This document shows, one piece after another, positions 43,790-53,107 of a stretch of 64,000 nucleotides of DNA. This DNA is from Natronococcus pandeyae (GTDB lineage: Archaea; Halobacteriota; Halobacteria; Halobacteriales; Natrialbaceae), in assembly GCF_008122205.1 (NCBI RefSeq), contig NZ_PHNJ01000012.1, positions 88,939-152,938 of the forward strand, in the 5' to 3' direction. Each line of letters begins with the position of its first letter. Within the stretch, counting starts at the first letter, position 1. A model generated the notes under the pieces. The model was not told the origin of the DNA. It saw nothing but the letters and a program-made list of their open reading frames with translations, and made no database searches. The translations under genes were made by a program, and so were the position numbers.

Positions 43790-45535
43790 ATGGACGACGT
43801 CGGTGCGACGACGACGCGTCGGAGGGTACTCACGGCGGCGACTACCGGAATCGCCGGTGCGCTCGCCGGCTGTACCGAGAACCTCTGGTCGCGGGCCGAA
43901 AGTCCCGGCCCGGAGCAGGTCTCTCTGACCATCAAGGCGGTGCCCGCGGACGACGACGTCGTCGCCGCGAAGATCGCGAGCAAACTGCGAGAGAACTTCC
44001 AGGCAGCCGGGATCGACGCGACCTTCGAGCCGACGGCCAAGGCGGAACTGTACCGCGAAGTCCTCCTCGACGGTGAGTACGACGTCTTCGTGGCCAGATG
44101 TCCCGAACTCGACGAGTACGACGGCCTCCGCGGGCTGCTCCACTCGAAGTACGTCAGCGAACGCGGCTGGCAGAACCCGTTTCACTTCTCCGACGTAACC
44201 GTCGACGAACTGCTCGAGTCGCAGCTTACGAGCGAGGGAGAAGAGCGCGAGCAGTCGCTCTCCGAGCTATTCGAGCACCTCACGGAGACGGTTCCGTACG
44301 CCGCCGTCGCGTTCCCCCACCGAATCGGGGCCACGCGGGACGAACTCTCGATCTCCGTACCACCGCGAGAGTCACTCGACTACGCCGAGATCGTGTCCCA
44401 GGAGCCCGACGAAGGGTCCCGGGAGGGACCGCTCGAGGTCGGCGTCTTCGGCGAGCAACTCACCGGCCGGCTGAATCCGATCGTCGTCGATCGCAACGCG
44501 ATCTCCGGACTGGTAGAGCTGGTGTACTCGCCGCTGGTCTATCGGATCGACGACGAGGACGTCCCGTGGCTCGCCGACGACGTCGAGTGGGAGTCGGGTA
44601 GTCGACTCCGTGCGACGGTCACGTTACACGACGACTCGACCTGGCACGACGGAGAGTCACTCGACGCCGACGACGTCGCCTTCACGTACCAGTTCCTCGA
44701 GGATACGTCGCTGGGCGAGGCCGAAAGCGGTATCCCCGCACCGCGGTACCGGAGTCAGCAGAGCCTCGTCGAGAACGTCGCTGCGGTCGACGATCGAACG
44801 GTCGAGTTCACCTTCGAAACCGGAACCCAGTCTATCGCGGCCCGGGCGCTTCGGGTCCCGCTGTTACCGGAACACATCTGGGAGCCCCGCTCGTCCATCG
44901 TCGGAGAACGCCAGACCGAGGCGCTCGTCGACGACAACGAGGACCCGATCGGCTCGGGCCTGTTCACGGTCGACGACGTCACGGAAGACGCCGAGGTCGA
45001 ACTCGGACTCTTCGACGATCACGTCTTCCGCGACGAGACGGCGGATCGCCCCTCTATCCTCGAGGACTTCCCGCAGTTCGAGGGCATCCGGTTCCAGGTC
45101 GCACCGAACGCCGGCGCGCTCGTCGACCTCCTCGCCGAGGGGGAGGTCGATCTCACGGGCAGTCCGCTTCCGGCGGACGAGACCAGCACGATCCTCGAGA
45201 ACGCGGAGCTCTCCGCGCTCACCGAACCGACCGAGGAGTTCTACATGATCGGCTACAACGGTCACCACCAGGAGCTCGGATATCCCAACTTCCGCCGGAT
45301 CCTCTCCCGACTGATCGACCGCGAACACGCCGTCGACCAGATCTTTGCCGGCTTCGCGGATCCGGCACGGACGCGAGGCTCGCTCTTCGGGATCAAAGAC
45401 ACCGAACTGGCGGCGGACGAGGACACGGTCATCACGAACTTTCCCGGATCGGACGGCGAGGTCGATTCGAGTCAGGTTCGAAGCCTCTTCGAGGACGAAG
45501 GATACGGGTACGACGACGGTGCCTTACTCGAGTAG
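43790..45535 (+). CDS. Circularly permuted family-5 ABC substrate-binding lipoprotein
   Basis: 581 residues. Tat lipoprotein signal (TTRRRVLTAATTGIAGALAG then Cys). Residues about 40-190 match the usual C-terminal end of an OppA/DppA-type binder: VSLTIKAVPADDDVVAAKIA, then GEYDVFVARC, VDELLESQLTSEGEEREQSL and TETVPYAAVAFPHR. Residues about 210-581 match the usual beginning and middle: LEVGVFGEQLTGRLNPIVVD, VTLHDDSTWHDGESLDADDV, PIGSGLFTVDDV, FYMIGYNGHH and NFRRILSRLIDREHAVDQIF. The chain stops at FEDEGYGYDDGALLE, exactly where the moved segment would normally follow. No permease or ATPase is adjacent. Ligand unknown; peptide or nickel-type by family. Confidence 0.8.
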   Translation: MDDVGATTTRRRVLTAATTGIAGALAGCTENLWSRAESPGPEQVSLTIKAVPADDDVVAAKIASKLRENFQAAGIDATFEPTAKAELYREVLLDGEYDVFVARCPELDEYDGLRGLLHSKYVSERGWQNPFHFSDVTVDELLESQLTSEGEEREQSLSELFEHLTETVPYAAVAFPHRIGATRDELSISVPPRESLDYAEIVSQEPDEGSREGPLEVGVFGEQLTGRLNPIVVDRNAISGLVELVYSPLVYRIDDEDVPWLADDVEWESGSRLRATVTLHDDSTWHDGESLDADDVAFTYQFLEDTSLGEAESGIPAPRYRSQQSLVENVAAVDDRTVEFTFETGTQSIAARALRVPLLPEHIWEPRSSIVGERQTEALVDDNEDPIGSGLFTVDDVTEDAEVELGLFDDHVFRDETADRPSILEDFPQFEGIRFQVAPNAGALVDLLAEGEVDLTGSPLPADETSTILENAELSALTEPTEEFYMIGYNGHHQELGYPNFRRILSRLIDREHAVDQIFAGFADPARTRGSLFGIKDTELAADEDTVITNFPGSDGEVDSSQVRSLFEDEGYGYDDGALLE

Positions 45536-45644
45536 CCGGCGAGACGCCACCCCGTAACGGGTGGGGATCCGTGTCCCCGTGGTAGCGACACGCGGGTGAG
45601 CCAACCGGTCCGTATTAATGCTTCCCGAGCAGTATGTACTACAC

Positions 45645-46520
45645 ATGACGCTGCTCGACGTCGTCCTCGAGCTCGTGATCGTCGTGACGGCGATGCTCGC
45701 CACGGCGACACTCGTGCTCGTCGGACCGAAGCGGATCGCGGCCGCGATCCGCGGCTATCGGTGGCGACTCGAGGCCTGTCTGCTCTCGATCGCCGCACTC
45801 GTGGTCGTGCTGGCCCTCCGATTGTCGACACGGGACGTGGTCCGGCGGCTCGAGCGACGCGTGATCGGACACAATATCACGGACGATCTGTTCGCGCTGG
45901 AGGAACAGCTCTTCGGCGAGACGCCCGTCGCGATCCTCCAGTCCCTCCAGACAGAGGCACTCACCACGTTCTTCGTCTTCATCTACATCTACGGCTACGC
46001 GTTCTTGCTCCTGTTCCCGATCATCGCCTACTTCGCACTCGAGGAGATGGACGAACTCTCCACGCTGCTGCTCGCCTTTACCGCCAACTACGGCATCGGA
46101 CTGCTCTGTTATGTTCTCTTTATCGCCTACGGGCCGCGGAACTTCGATCCGATGCTGTTCGAGGGGCTCCTCTACGATGCGTTTCCGCAGTCCCACTCCC
46201 TCACTGGCCAGGTAAACCAGAACACGAACGTGTTTCCGTCGCTGCACACGTCGCTGTCGATGACGGTATTCTTCGTCGCCTGGGTGACCCGTGATCGGTA
46301 CCCGCTGTGGGTCCCGCTGTCGGGCTTTCTCGCGATTAGCGTCGCGCTCTCGACGATGTATCTCGGCATCCACTGGTTCTCGGACGTCGCCGCGGGAACG
46401 GTGCTCGCGCTGATCAGCGTCTACATCGGAGTCAACTATACCGTCGACGGTCTTGTCGCAACAGGGCGGCAGTACCTCGGGCAGCGATTCGACGTGCTCG
46501 GAAAACCGGGCGGCGAGTGA
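45645..46520 (+). CDS. PAP2-family membrane enzyme (inositolphosphotransferase-like)
   Basis: 291 residues from the ATG at 45645; an ATG at 45618 lies too close to the TATA-like CGTATTAAT. About six to seven membrane helices. PAP2 motifs: NVFPSLHTSLSMTVFF (second motif, PSLH) and TMYLGIHWFSDVAAG (third motif, HxxxD). The first motif is degenerate (AYGPRNFDP), as in the AUR1/PAP2_3 branch, which moves phospho-head-groups between lipids. A role in lipid head-group turnover is inferred. Confidence 0.82.
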   Translation: MTLLDVVLELVIVVTAMLATATLVLVGPKRIAAAIRGYRWRLEACLLSIAALVVVLALRLSTRDVVRRLERRVIGHNITDDLFALEEQLFGETPVAILQSLQTEALTTFFVFIYIYGYAFLLLFPIIAYFALEEMDELSTLLLAFTANYGIGLLCYVLFIAYGPRNFDPMLFEGLLYDAFPQSHSLTGQVNQNTNVFPSLHTSLSMTVFFVAWVTRDRYPLWVPLSGFLAISVALSTMYLGIHWFSDVAAGTVLALISVYIGVNYTVDGLVATGRQYLGQRFDVLGKPGGE

Positions 46521-46608
46521 TCTCGCCGCTTTCGGCCGTCAGCGCCGTTTTCAACTCGTCGATCGCCGGTATCCGGGGATTTTCACGGTCGGGGTCGTCG
46601 ATACGAGT

Positions 46609-48009
46609 ATGATCGTTCACTGGCACCGGCGGGATCTTCGCGGCACGGACAACCGTGGGCTCGCTCGAGCCGCTGGAGACGGGCCGGTCGTTCCGGCGTT
46701 CGTCTTCGATCCGGCCGTTCTCGAGCACGCCTCGCCGGTCCGGGTCGCGTGTCTCCTCGAGGCGCTCGGAGAACTCAGAACGTGGTACCGCGACCGAGGA
46801 TCCGATCTCGTCGTCGCTCGCGGGGAGGCGAGTGCGGTGATTCCCGAACTGGCGGCCGAGTACGACGCCTCGACCGTCGTCTGGAACGCGGACTACAGCG
46901 GACTCGCCCGGGAGCGCGACGAGGCGGTGACGGCGGCGCTCGAAGACGACGGGATCGCGTGCGAACCCGTCCACGACGCGATTCACCACGAGCCGGGATC
47001 GATCTCTCCGAATCAGGGCGAACACTACTCGGTGTTCTCGTACTTCTGGAAGAAGTGGCGGGACAGGCCGAAACGAGACCCCGTTTCCGCACCGGCCGAC
47101 GACGACCTCGCCACCGTTTCGGGTGACCCACTCCCGTCGCTCGCGGATCTCGGTTTCGACGATCCCAACGCGAATCCGCAGCGGGTCACGCAAACTGCGG
47201 CTCGGGACCGCCTCGAGGCGTTCTGTTCGGGGCCGATTTATCGGTACGACGAGGGACGGGAGTATCCCGCCGCCGAGATGACCTCCCGACTCTCGGCCCA
47301 CCTCAAGTGGGGGACTATCGGTCCACGCGAGGTGTATGCGGCGACCGAACGGGCGGCCGACGATGCGGAATCGGCCGCGGAGCGCGAGAGCGTGACCGCG
47401 TTCCAGCGCCAGCTCGCCTTCCGTGAGTTCTACGTGCACGTGCTCGCGTTCAATCCCGAGACTGTCGTCGAAGACTTCAGCGAGTACAAACGCGAGATCG
47501 GCTGGCGGAACGACCCCGACGAACTCGAGGCCTGGAAGGCCGGCGAAACCGGCTATCCGATCGTCGACGCCGGGATGCGCCAGCTTCGAGCCGAAGGGTG
47601 GGTTCACAACCGCGTCCGAATGCTCGCGGCGTCGTTTTTGACGAAGGATCTGCTGGTCGACTGGCGCGAGGGGTACGACTGGTACCGACGGACGCTGGCG
47701 GATCACGAGACGGCGAGCGACGTCGGCGGCTGGCAGTGGGCCGCCTCGACGGGAACCGACGAACAGCCGTACTTCCGCGTGTTCAACCCGATGAAACAGG
47801 GCCGGGAGTACGATCCTGACGCCGAGTACATCCGTGAGTACGTCTCCGAACTCGAGGGGGTCCCGGCCGAACGGATTCACGAGTGGCACGAACTCGACGA
47901 CGACGACCGAGACGCGCTCGCGCCGGGCTATCCGGCGCCGATCGTCGACCACGCGGAACGCCGGGAGAACGCCATCGCGGCGTTCGAGCGGGCGCGTGGC
48001 GAGGAGTAA
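46609..48009 (+). CDS. phr: Deoxyribodipyrimidine photolyase
   Basis: 466 residues from the ATG at 46609. Photolyase/cryptochrome class I layout: N-terminal antenna domain (VHWHRRDLRGTDNRGLARAA, about 1-130) and FAD-binding helical domain with AFQRQLAFREFYVHVLAFNP, GYPIVDAGMRQLRAEGWVHN, RVRMLAASFLTKDLLVDWRE and QWAASTGTDEQPYFRVFNPM. It repairs UV cyclobutane dimers using blue light, apt for a sun-exposed brine organism. Upstream gap is 88 bases to the PAP2 gene. Confidence 0.93.
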   Translation: MIVHWHRRDLRGTDNRGLARAAGDGPVVPAFVFDPAVLEHASPVRVACLLEALGELRTWYRDRGSDLVVARGEASAVIPELAAEYDASTVVWNADYSGLARERDEAVTAALEDDGIACEPVHDAIHHEPGSISPNQGEHYSVFSYFWKKWRDRPKRDPVSAPADDDLATVSGDPLPSLADLGFDDPNANPQRVTQTAARDRLEAFCSGPIYRYDEGREYPAAEMTSRLSAHLKWGTIGPREVYAATERAADDAESAAERESVTAFQRQLAFREFYVHVLAFNPETVVEDFSEYKREIGWRNDPDELEAWKAGETGYPIVDAGMRQLRAEGWVHNRVRMLAASFLTKDLLVDWREGYDWYRRTLADHETASDVGGWQWAASTGTDEQPYFRVFNPMKQGREYDPDAEYIREYVSELEGVPAERIHEWHELDDDDRDALAPGYPAPIVDHAERRENAIAAFERARGEE

Positions 48010-48156
48010 CGAGGGTAGTCGGCACAGCAGCGATGGATCGTGACGATCCGGCCTCGGTAACTGGCCTCTTCAGCGCGTAGTCGGCCCGTACTGGGTGTTT
48101 GTCACGGATCCACAATGACCACTATCCTTATCGGTGGGAACCTGTTAGCTACTCGT

Positions 48157-48468
48157 ATGACCTCTCCAGACGATACGTCGACGCCCGGAGGAGGGGGGAA
48201 ACCGACACAGTCGATCATCGAGGGAGTCGCTCATCACGAGGGTGTCGACGTGACGGAGGTCGAGCCACCCGCGTACGAACCGCTCTACGCCGTTATCAAT
48301 CCCGAAGCGCTCGACAACCTGTTTCGAACCGCAACCGGTTCCGCCGCGGCCGACGCACACGTCTCACTCGAGTACGCGGGGTACGATATCACCGTCTACG
48401 GTGACGGAAGAGTGGACGTCGCGGACCCGTCGACCGGGGAGATCGTTCCCGACCACGTCGACGAGTGA
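48157..48468 (+). CDS. HalOD1 domain protein
   Basis: 103 residues from the ATG at 48157; CTTATCG at about 48126 gives leaderless spacing and argues against the upstream ATG at 48115. The haloarchaeal output domain 1 is recognisable: TQSIIEGVAHHEGVDVTEVE, EPLYAVINPEALDNLF and VSLEYAGYDITVYGDGRVDV. Such single-domain proteins accompany haloarchaeal signalling chains; no receiver or kinase is nearby. Confidence 0.82.
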   Translation: MTSPDDTSTPGGGGKPTQSIIEGVAHHEGVDVTEVEPPAYEPLYAVINPEALDNLFRTATGSAAADAHVSLEYAGYDITVYGDGRVDVADPSTGEIVPDHVDE

Positions 48469-48500
48469 CCGAACCGACCGGAACCGACGCTGGGACCGTT

Positions 48501-49568
48501 CTACTCGCCGATCTCGATCGTTCGACCCTCATCGCTCGAGCGATAGATCGCGTCGATCACTCGCTGGACGGCGAGCGCCTGCTCGACACTGGCGGTACTG
48601 CTCTTGCCCGTCGCGACCGCGTCGAAGAACGCGCGCTGTTCCTCGCTGTGGGTGTCGTTCTGGTGGGTTTCGATCGACGTGTCCTCGAGGTGATCGGGGC
48701 CGACCTTGCTCGCGGAGTGAACGGAGAGGTTGCCGTCGAGCAGATCGAACATGGCGGCGGACTCGGTCCCGCGGATGACGAACTCGTTGTTTTCGGGTCG
48801 GTTCGTCGCCCAGGCTACCTCGAGTGAGATCGTTCGGTCGTCGGCCGTCCGGATGAACGCGCTCGCGGAGTCGTCGACGTCGAAGCCGGCGGGCCCCGCG
48901 TCGTCGCCCCACATATCGAGATACGCGTACTCCTCGCGGGAGCCGAACTCGCCGCGGGCGACGCCGTTTACCTCCGCGACGGTCGGATAGTCGAGCAGAT
49001 AGAGTGCGAGATCGATGGCGTGGACACCGAGGTCGATGAGGGCGCCGCCGCCAGCGATCTTGCGCCGCGTAAACCAGGAGCCACGACCCGGAATCCCGCG
49101 TCGCCGGACGTAGTTCGCCTCGACGTGTGAGACGTCTCCGAGTGCGCCCTGTTCGATCCGGTTGTTGACGATCTGGACGGTGTTCGCGAATCGGTTGTTG
49201 AAGCCGACCATACAGTAGCCGTCGCTTTCGGTTGCGGCACTGGCGATCCGCTCGGCGCTCTCGAGGGAGTGAGCCAACGGTTTCTCGAGGAGAACGTTCA
49301 GATCACGGTCGAATGCGTCGACGGCGTACTCTTCGTGATACTTGTTCGGTGTGGTGATGATGACGGCGTCGACCGCGTCGTACAGTTCGTGGTGGTCGTC
49401 GTAGACATCGACGTCGTACCGGCGGGCAAAGCGCGTGCGTGCCTCGGCAGCGACGTCCATTCCACCGATTAGCGAGACGTCGAGGTCGCGAAGGCGCTCG
49501 GCGTGATATCGGCCGATGTTCCCGAGCCCAACAATACCGGTTCTGATGTCGGTTCGTGGTGTTGTCAT
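48501..49568 (-). CDS. Gfo/Idh/MocA family NAD(P)-dependent dehydrogenase
   Basis: 355 residues from the ATG at 49566-49568. Rossmann start TGIVGLGNIGRYHAERL, then DAVIITTPNKYHEEYAVDAF, NVLLEKPLAHSLESAERIA (EKP motif), and GGGALIDLGVHAIDLALYLL with the catalytic His region. The family oxidises sugars, inositols or amino-sugars. It lies 186 bases after the sugar ABC ATPase on the same strand, the last gene of the TrmB-ABC cluster, and probably acts on the imported compound. Confidence 0.88.
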   Translation of the reverse strand: MTTPRTDIRTGIVGLGNIGRYHAERLRDLDVSLIGGMDVAAEARTRFARRYDVDVYDDHHELYDAVDAVIITTPNKYHEEYAVDAFDRDLNVLLEKPLAHSLESAERIASAATESDGYCMVGFNNRFANTVQIVNNRIEQGALGDVSHVEANYVRRRGIPGRGSWFTRRKIAGGGALIDLGVHAIDLALYLLDYPTVAEVNGVARGEFGSREEYAYLDMWGDDAGPAGFDVDDSASAFIRTADDRTISLEVAWATNRPENNEFVIRGTESAAMFDLLDGNLSVHSASKVGPDHLEDTSIETHQNDTHSEEQRAFFDAVATGKSSTASVEQALAVQRVIDAIYRSSDEGRTIEIGE

Positions 49569-49754
49569 TGGCGTCGTGTTTCGTGGAGTGGTCGTGATTC
49601 GGTGGGGCGATTCGAGCGTGACGGGTTCATTCTCGGTTTCGTATTGAACCACCTTTGCTCCGTCGCTCTGTCGAGACAGTTCGGACTCTGCAACGAACTG
49701 TCCCAGCGGGTAGTCGGTAGCTATCTCGATAGAAAGAGATCGACTTCGAGGGAA

Positions 49755-50942
49755 CTAGTCTTCGGCCTCGGTCGGGGTCGTCCCAGGTTCGGATCCCGGA
49801 AGGTCGACGATCCCGTGAACGAGCGCGTTTCCGTTTGCCGCATCGAAGAGGTGGACGTTCGACCGATCGAGCACCACGTCGACCGTCTCCCCCTCACGGA
49901 TGTCGGTGTCAGGAGTGACGCTCATCAGGAGCTGATCCGGAGACTCCATGGGATCTTCCTCCATCGTCCGCTCTGCGCCCTCACCGAGCATGAGGTAGAC
50001 GAAAATCTCGTCGCCCATCGGCTCGAGGACGTCGGTCGTCACCTCGATGCGACTCGTCGGGTGCGTGACCGCGTCGGCCTTTCTCGCGAGATGGATATCC
50101 TCCGGCCGAACCCCGAGCGTAGCGGTGTCGCCGGTGCCTGCACCAGGAACCGCCGCGTGGTCGAGTTCGACGTCGAAGTTCTTCGTCTCGAGTCCGCCGT
50201 CGACGACCTCTCCCTGGACGAAGTTCATCGACGGCGAACCGATGAAGCCCGCGACGAACAGGTTAGCGGGCTCGTTGTAACAGACCAGCGGTGGATCGAT
50301 CTGCTGGAGTTTGCCGGCGTTGAGGACCGCGATCCGGTCGGACATCGTCATCGCCTCGGCCTGATCGTGGGTGACGTAGACGATCGTCGTCCCCAGTTCG
50401 CGGTGGAGTCGCTGCAGTTCCGTCCGCATGTGGACGCGCAGCTTCGCGTCCAGGTTCGCCAGCGGCTCGTCCATCAGGAAGACGTCCGGGTTGCGAACGA
50501 TCGCGCGGGCGATCGCGACCCGCTGGCGCTGCCCGCCGGACATCTCGTCGGGCATCCGCTCGAGCATTCCCTCGAGCTGGACGATGTCGGCCGCCTGTTC
50601 GACGCGACGTTCGATCTCCTCGTCGTCGTACTTGCGAAGCCGGAGACCGAACGAGACGTTGTCGAAGACGTCCATGTGCGGGAACAGCGCGATGTTCTGG
50701 AAGACCATCGCGACGCCGCGGTCCTTGGGGGCGAGGTTCGTGACGTCTCTGTCGCCGATGTAGACGTTCCCGTCCGAGGGCCGGGTCAGTCCTGCGATGG
50801 TCTCCATCGTCGTCGACTTCCCACAGCCCGAGGGGCCGACGAGGCAGACGAACTCCCCGTCTTCGATGTCGAGGTTCATGTCGTCGACCGCGATGACGTC
50901 TTCGTAGCGTTTCGTGACGTGTTCGAGTTGTACTCGTGCCAT
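49755..50942 (-). CDS. Sugar ABC transporter ATPase (MalK/UgpC-type)
   Basis: 395 residues. Walker A VGPSGCGKSTTMETIAG, Q-loop MVFQNIALFPHM, signature EMSGGQRQRVAIARAI, Walker B VFLMDEPLANLDAKLR and switch VTHDQAEAMTMSDRIAVL. A C-terminal regulatory TOBE-type domain (about 240-380) carries TLGVRPEDIHLARKADA. It powers the two permeases upstream (51 bases before it). The MalK-like tail often senses regulator or transport state. Confidence 0.93.
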   Translation of the reverse strand: MARVQLEHVTKRYEDVIAVDDMNLDIEDGEFVCLVGPSGCGKSTTMETIAGLTRPSDGNVYIGDRDVTNLAPKDRGVAMVFQNIALFPHMDVFDNVSFGLRLRKYDDEEIERRVEQAADIVQLEGMLERMPDEMSGGQRQRVAIARAIVRNPDVFLMDEPLANLDAKLRVHMRTELQRLHRELGTTIVYVTHDQAEAMTMSDRIAVLNAGKLQQIDPPLVCYNEPANLFVAGFIGSPSMNFVQGEVVDGGLETKNFDVELDHAAVPGAGTGDTATLGVRPEDIHLARKADAVTHPTSRIEVTTDVLEPMGDEIFVYLMLGEGAERTMEEDPMESPDQLLMSVTPDTDIREGETVDVVLDRSNVHLFDAANGNALVHGIVDLPGSEPGTTPTEAED

Positions 50943-50993
50943 TGTTGTGAGTTGGGTGAATCGGTTTGGATTGGATTCTTGGTTCGAATCGGA

Positions 50994-52079
50994 TTACTCC
51001 TTGAGTGCGCCAGCGGTGAGTCCGCTGACGATCTTTTCCTGGGCCACGATCACGAGGATCGCGACCGGAAGGACGCCGATGATGCTCGAGGCTGCCATCA
51101 GGTGGAACAGGATCTCGTACTGTCCCTGGTAGCCGAGGATGCCCTCGAGCAACGGCGCCCAGTTCTCCGGCTGGCCGTCGGTCATCAGGAACGAGAAGAA
51201 GAACTCGTTGTAGACCGCGATGAACGTCAGCACACCGGCGGTCGCGACGCCGGGTGCCGACAGCGGAATGATGACCCGGAACAGCGCGCCCAGGCGGGTC
51301 GTCCCCTCGACCCGGGCGGCGTCCTCCAAGCCGTCGGGAATCTGTGCGTAGAACGTCGTGAGGATGAAGATTGAAAGCGGTATGAAGATCGCCGAGATCG
51401 GAATCACCATCGCACCCGGCGTGTTGTAGAGGGTCCCATCGCTCATGATGGGCTCTAACATCGAAACCGGGGTGTTGAACAGGTCGTTCAACGGGATGAA
51501 AAACGCCGCTGGCGGGAAGAACGACACGACCAGCACGAGCAACATCAGCGGCGTCCTCCCGGGGAACTCGAGCCGGCCGAAGGCGTAGCCCGTGAGGCTG
51601 GCGATGACCAGCACGAGGATCGTGGAGGCCGTCGCGATGACGAAGCTGTTGAACATGTACCAGTGGAACGGCAGCACTTCGAACACTTCGATGAAGGCCC
51701 CGGGATTGAACCCGTTCGGCGTGAACACGATATCCTCCAACTGTCCTTCGGGCGTCAACGCGACCATTAGCAGCCAGTAGAACGGGAACAGCGTCGTGAA
51801 CAGGAAGAATATTGCCGCGACGTAGAACATCGCTTTGTAGACGCGCTCGGGGCTCTGAATGGAGCTCTCGACCCATCGCGAAAACGGGCCGCGATCGAGT
51901 TCGGCATCGTCGGTCCCCCCGAGCGCTGTGCCGCCGTCGGCGACCCGGGTGTGCGGTCGACCGCCTCTCGGAAGGTGACGATTCACGTTCTCGCTGTAGC
52001 CCTCGGAGCCGGCAGTTTCGCCGCCAGCTTCGACGTCGGTGCCTCCGTCTCGGCTCGTATCGTGATCGTTGGGTGTCAT
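50994..52079 (-). CDS. Sugar ABC permease, MalG-type
   Basis: 361 residues from the ATG at 52077-52079, which overlaps the stop of the upstream permease (TGATG). A polar N-terminal extension of about 85 residues precedes six membrane helices. MalG/CUT1 features: LFPFYWLLMVALTPEGQL, YMFNSFVIATASTILVLVIA, AFGRLEFPGRTPLML, and the EAA loop LEDAARVEGTTRLGALFRVI then PLSAPGVATAG. Pairs with the MalF-like permease. Confidence 0.92.
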   Translation of the reverse strand: MTPNDHDTSRDGGTDVEAGGETAGSEGYSENVNRHLPRGGRPHTRVADGGTALGGTDDAELDRGPFSRWVESSIQSPERVYKAMFYVAAIFFLFTTLFPFYWLLMVALTPEGQLEDIVFTPNGFNPGAFIEVFEVLPFHWYMFNSFVIATASTILVLVIASLTGYAFGRLEFPGRTPLMLLVLVVSFFPPAAFFIPLNDLFNTPVSMLEPIMSDGTLYNTPGAMVIPISAIFIPLSIFILTTFYAQIPDGLEDAARVEGTTRLGALFRVIIPLSAPGVATAGVLTFIAVYNEFFFSFLMTDGQPENWAPLLEGILGYQGQYEILFHLMAASSIIGVLPVAILVIVAQEKIVSGLTAGALKE

Positions 52080-53107
52080 CAGTAGAAACCAGCCTCCGTA
52101 TCGCGGAAGAGGACGATATACACCGTGATGAGCAGGCCAATGACCAGGGCCGTCAGGAACGCCACGGCGGCGGCCGTCCCGAAGATGCGGGTCCCGCCGA
52201 ACATCGCCTCGACGACCATGCAGGTCAGCGACGGGACGGTCGTACAGCCGACGCTCGACTCGATCAGTCCGTACACTCGCATCGCGTCCATCGTGCGGAA
52301 CAGCATCGCGACGAGCAGCGCCGGCAGGATGAGCGGCAGCGTGATCATCTTGAACCGCTGCCAGGGTGAGGCGCCGGACACTCGAGCCACGTCGTACAGG
52401 CTTCGGTCGACGCTCTGGAGGCCGGCGAGGATCAACAGTGCCATGAAGGCTGTCGACTTCCAGATGTCGGCGATGAGGACGATGATGAACGCGTCCTGAC
52501 TGTCGGCGAGCGGGTTCGGACCGAAGACGCCGAACCACTGCATCAGGTCCGTCCCGAAGCCGACTTCCGGCTGGAACATCAGGAAGAAGATCATCCCCTG
52601 GATGACGATCGGGACTGCCCAGGGAAGGATGATCGCGACGCGCACCCAGCGTCGACCGCGGAACTCCTGGTCGAGGATGAGCGCCTGACCGAAGCCGAAC
52701 ACCGTCTCGAAGAAGACGCTGATGACGGCGAACCCGAGCGTGACGAACAGCGCCTGCTGCAGCAGCGGCACGCCGAAGTCGACGAACGGGAACGACGCCG
52801 ACAGTGTCACGTCCATGAACTGCTGTGCCAGCCTGACGTCGCCCGTGAGCACGTTGACGTAGTTTTCGATGCCGACGAAGTCGCCGAGCGCCTCACCGCC
52901 CCGCGTTTGATCCGCCTGGAGCGACATGATAAACGTCATAATGAGCGGGTAGAACGCGATGAACCCGAGCAACAGGAACGCGGGGATCAACAGGAGGTAC
53001 GCGTAGGCCGCCTCGCTGAGGCTTTCCATCCAGTTGACGACGGCGTTGCCGGTCCGCTCCCGTTCGGGAGTTTCGCCGCCGATCCCGGTATCGGCGTCAG
53101 TCGCCAT
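52079..53107 (-). CDS. Sugar ABC permease, MalF-type
   Basis: 342 residues, six membrane helices: AYAYLLLIPAFLLLGFIAFY near the start, then VTLGFAVISVFFETVFGFGQ, and an EAA loop YDVARVSGASPWQRFKMITL then PLILPALLVAML. Its 5' end overlaps the binding-protein gene by 11 bases and its stop overlaps malG, so the four transport genes form one operon. Confidence 0.92.
   Translation of the reverse strand: MATDADTGIGGETPERERTGNAVVNWMESLSEAAYAYLLLIPAFLLLGFIAFYPLIMTFIMSLQADQTRGGEALGDFVGIENYVNVLTGDVRLAQQFMDVTLSASFPFVDFGVPLLQQALFVTLGFAVISVFFETVFGFGQALILDQEFRGRRWVRVAIILPWAVPIVIQGMIFFLMFQPEVGFGTDLMQWFGVFGPNPLADSQDAFIIVLIADIWKSTAFMALLILAGLQSVDRSLYDVARVSGASPWQRFKMITLPLILPALLVAMLFRTMDAMRVYGLIESSVGCTTVPSLTCMVVEAMFGGTRIFGTAAAVAFLTALVIGLLITVYIVLFRDTEAGFY

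Noticed and set aside
49503..51374. 623-codon plus-strand frame
   Set aside because: Antisense of the dehydrogenase, ATPase and MalG genes, whose motifs are unambiguous.
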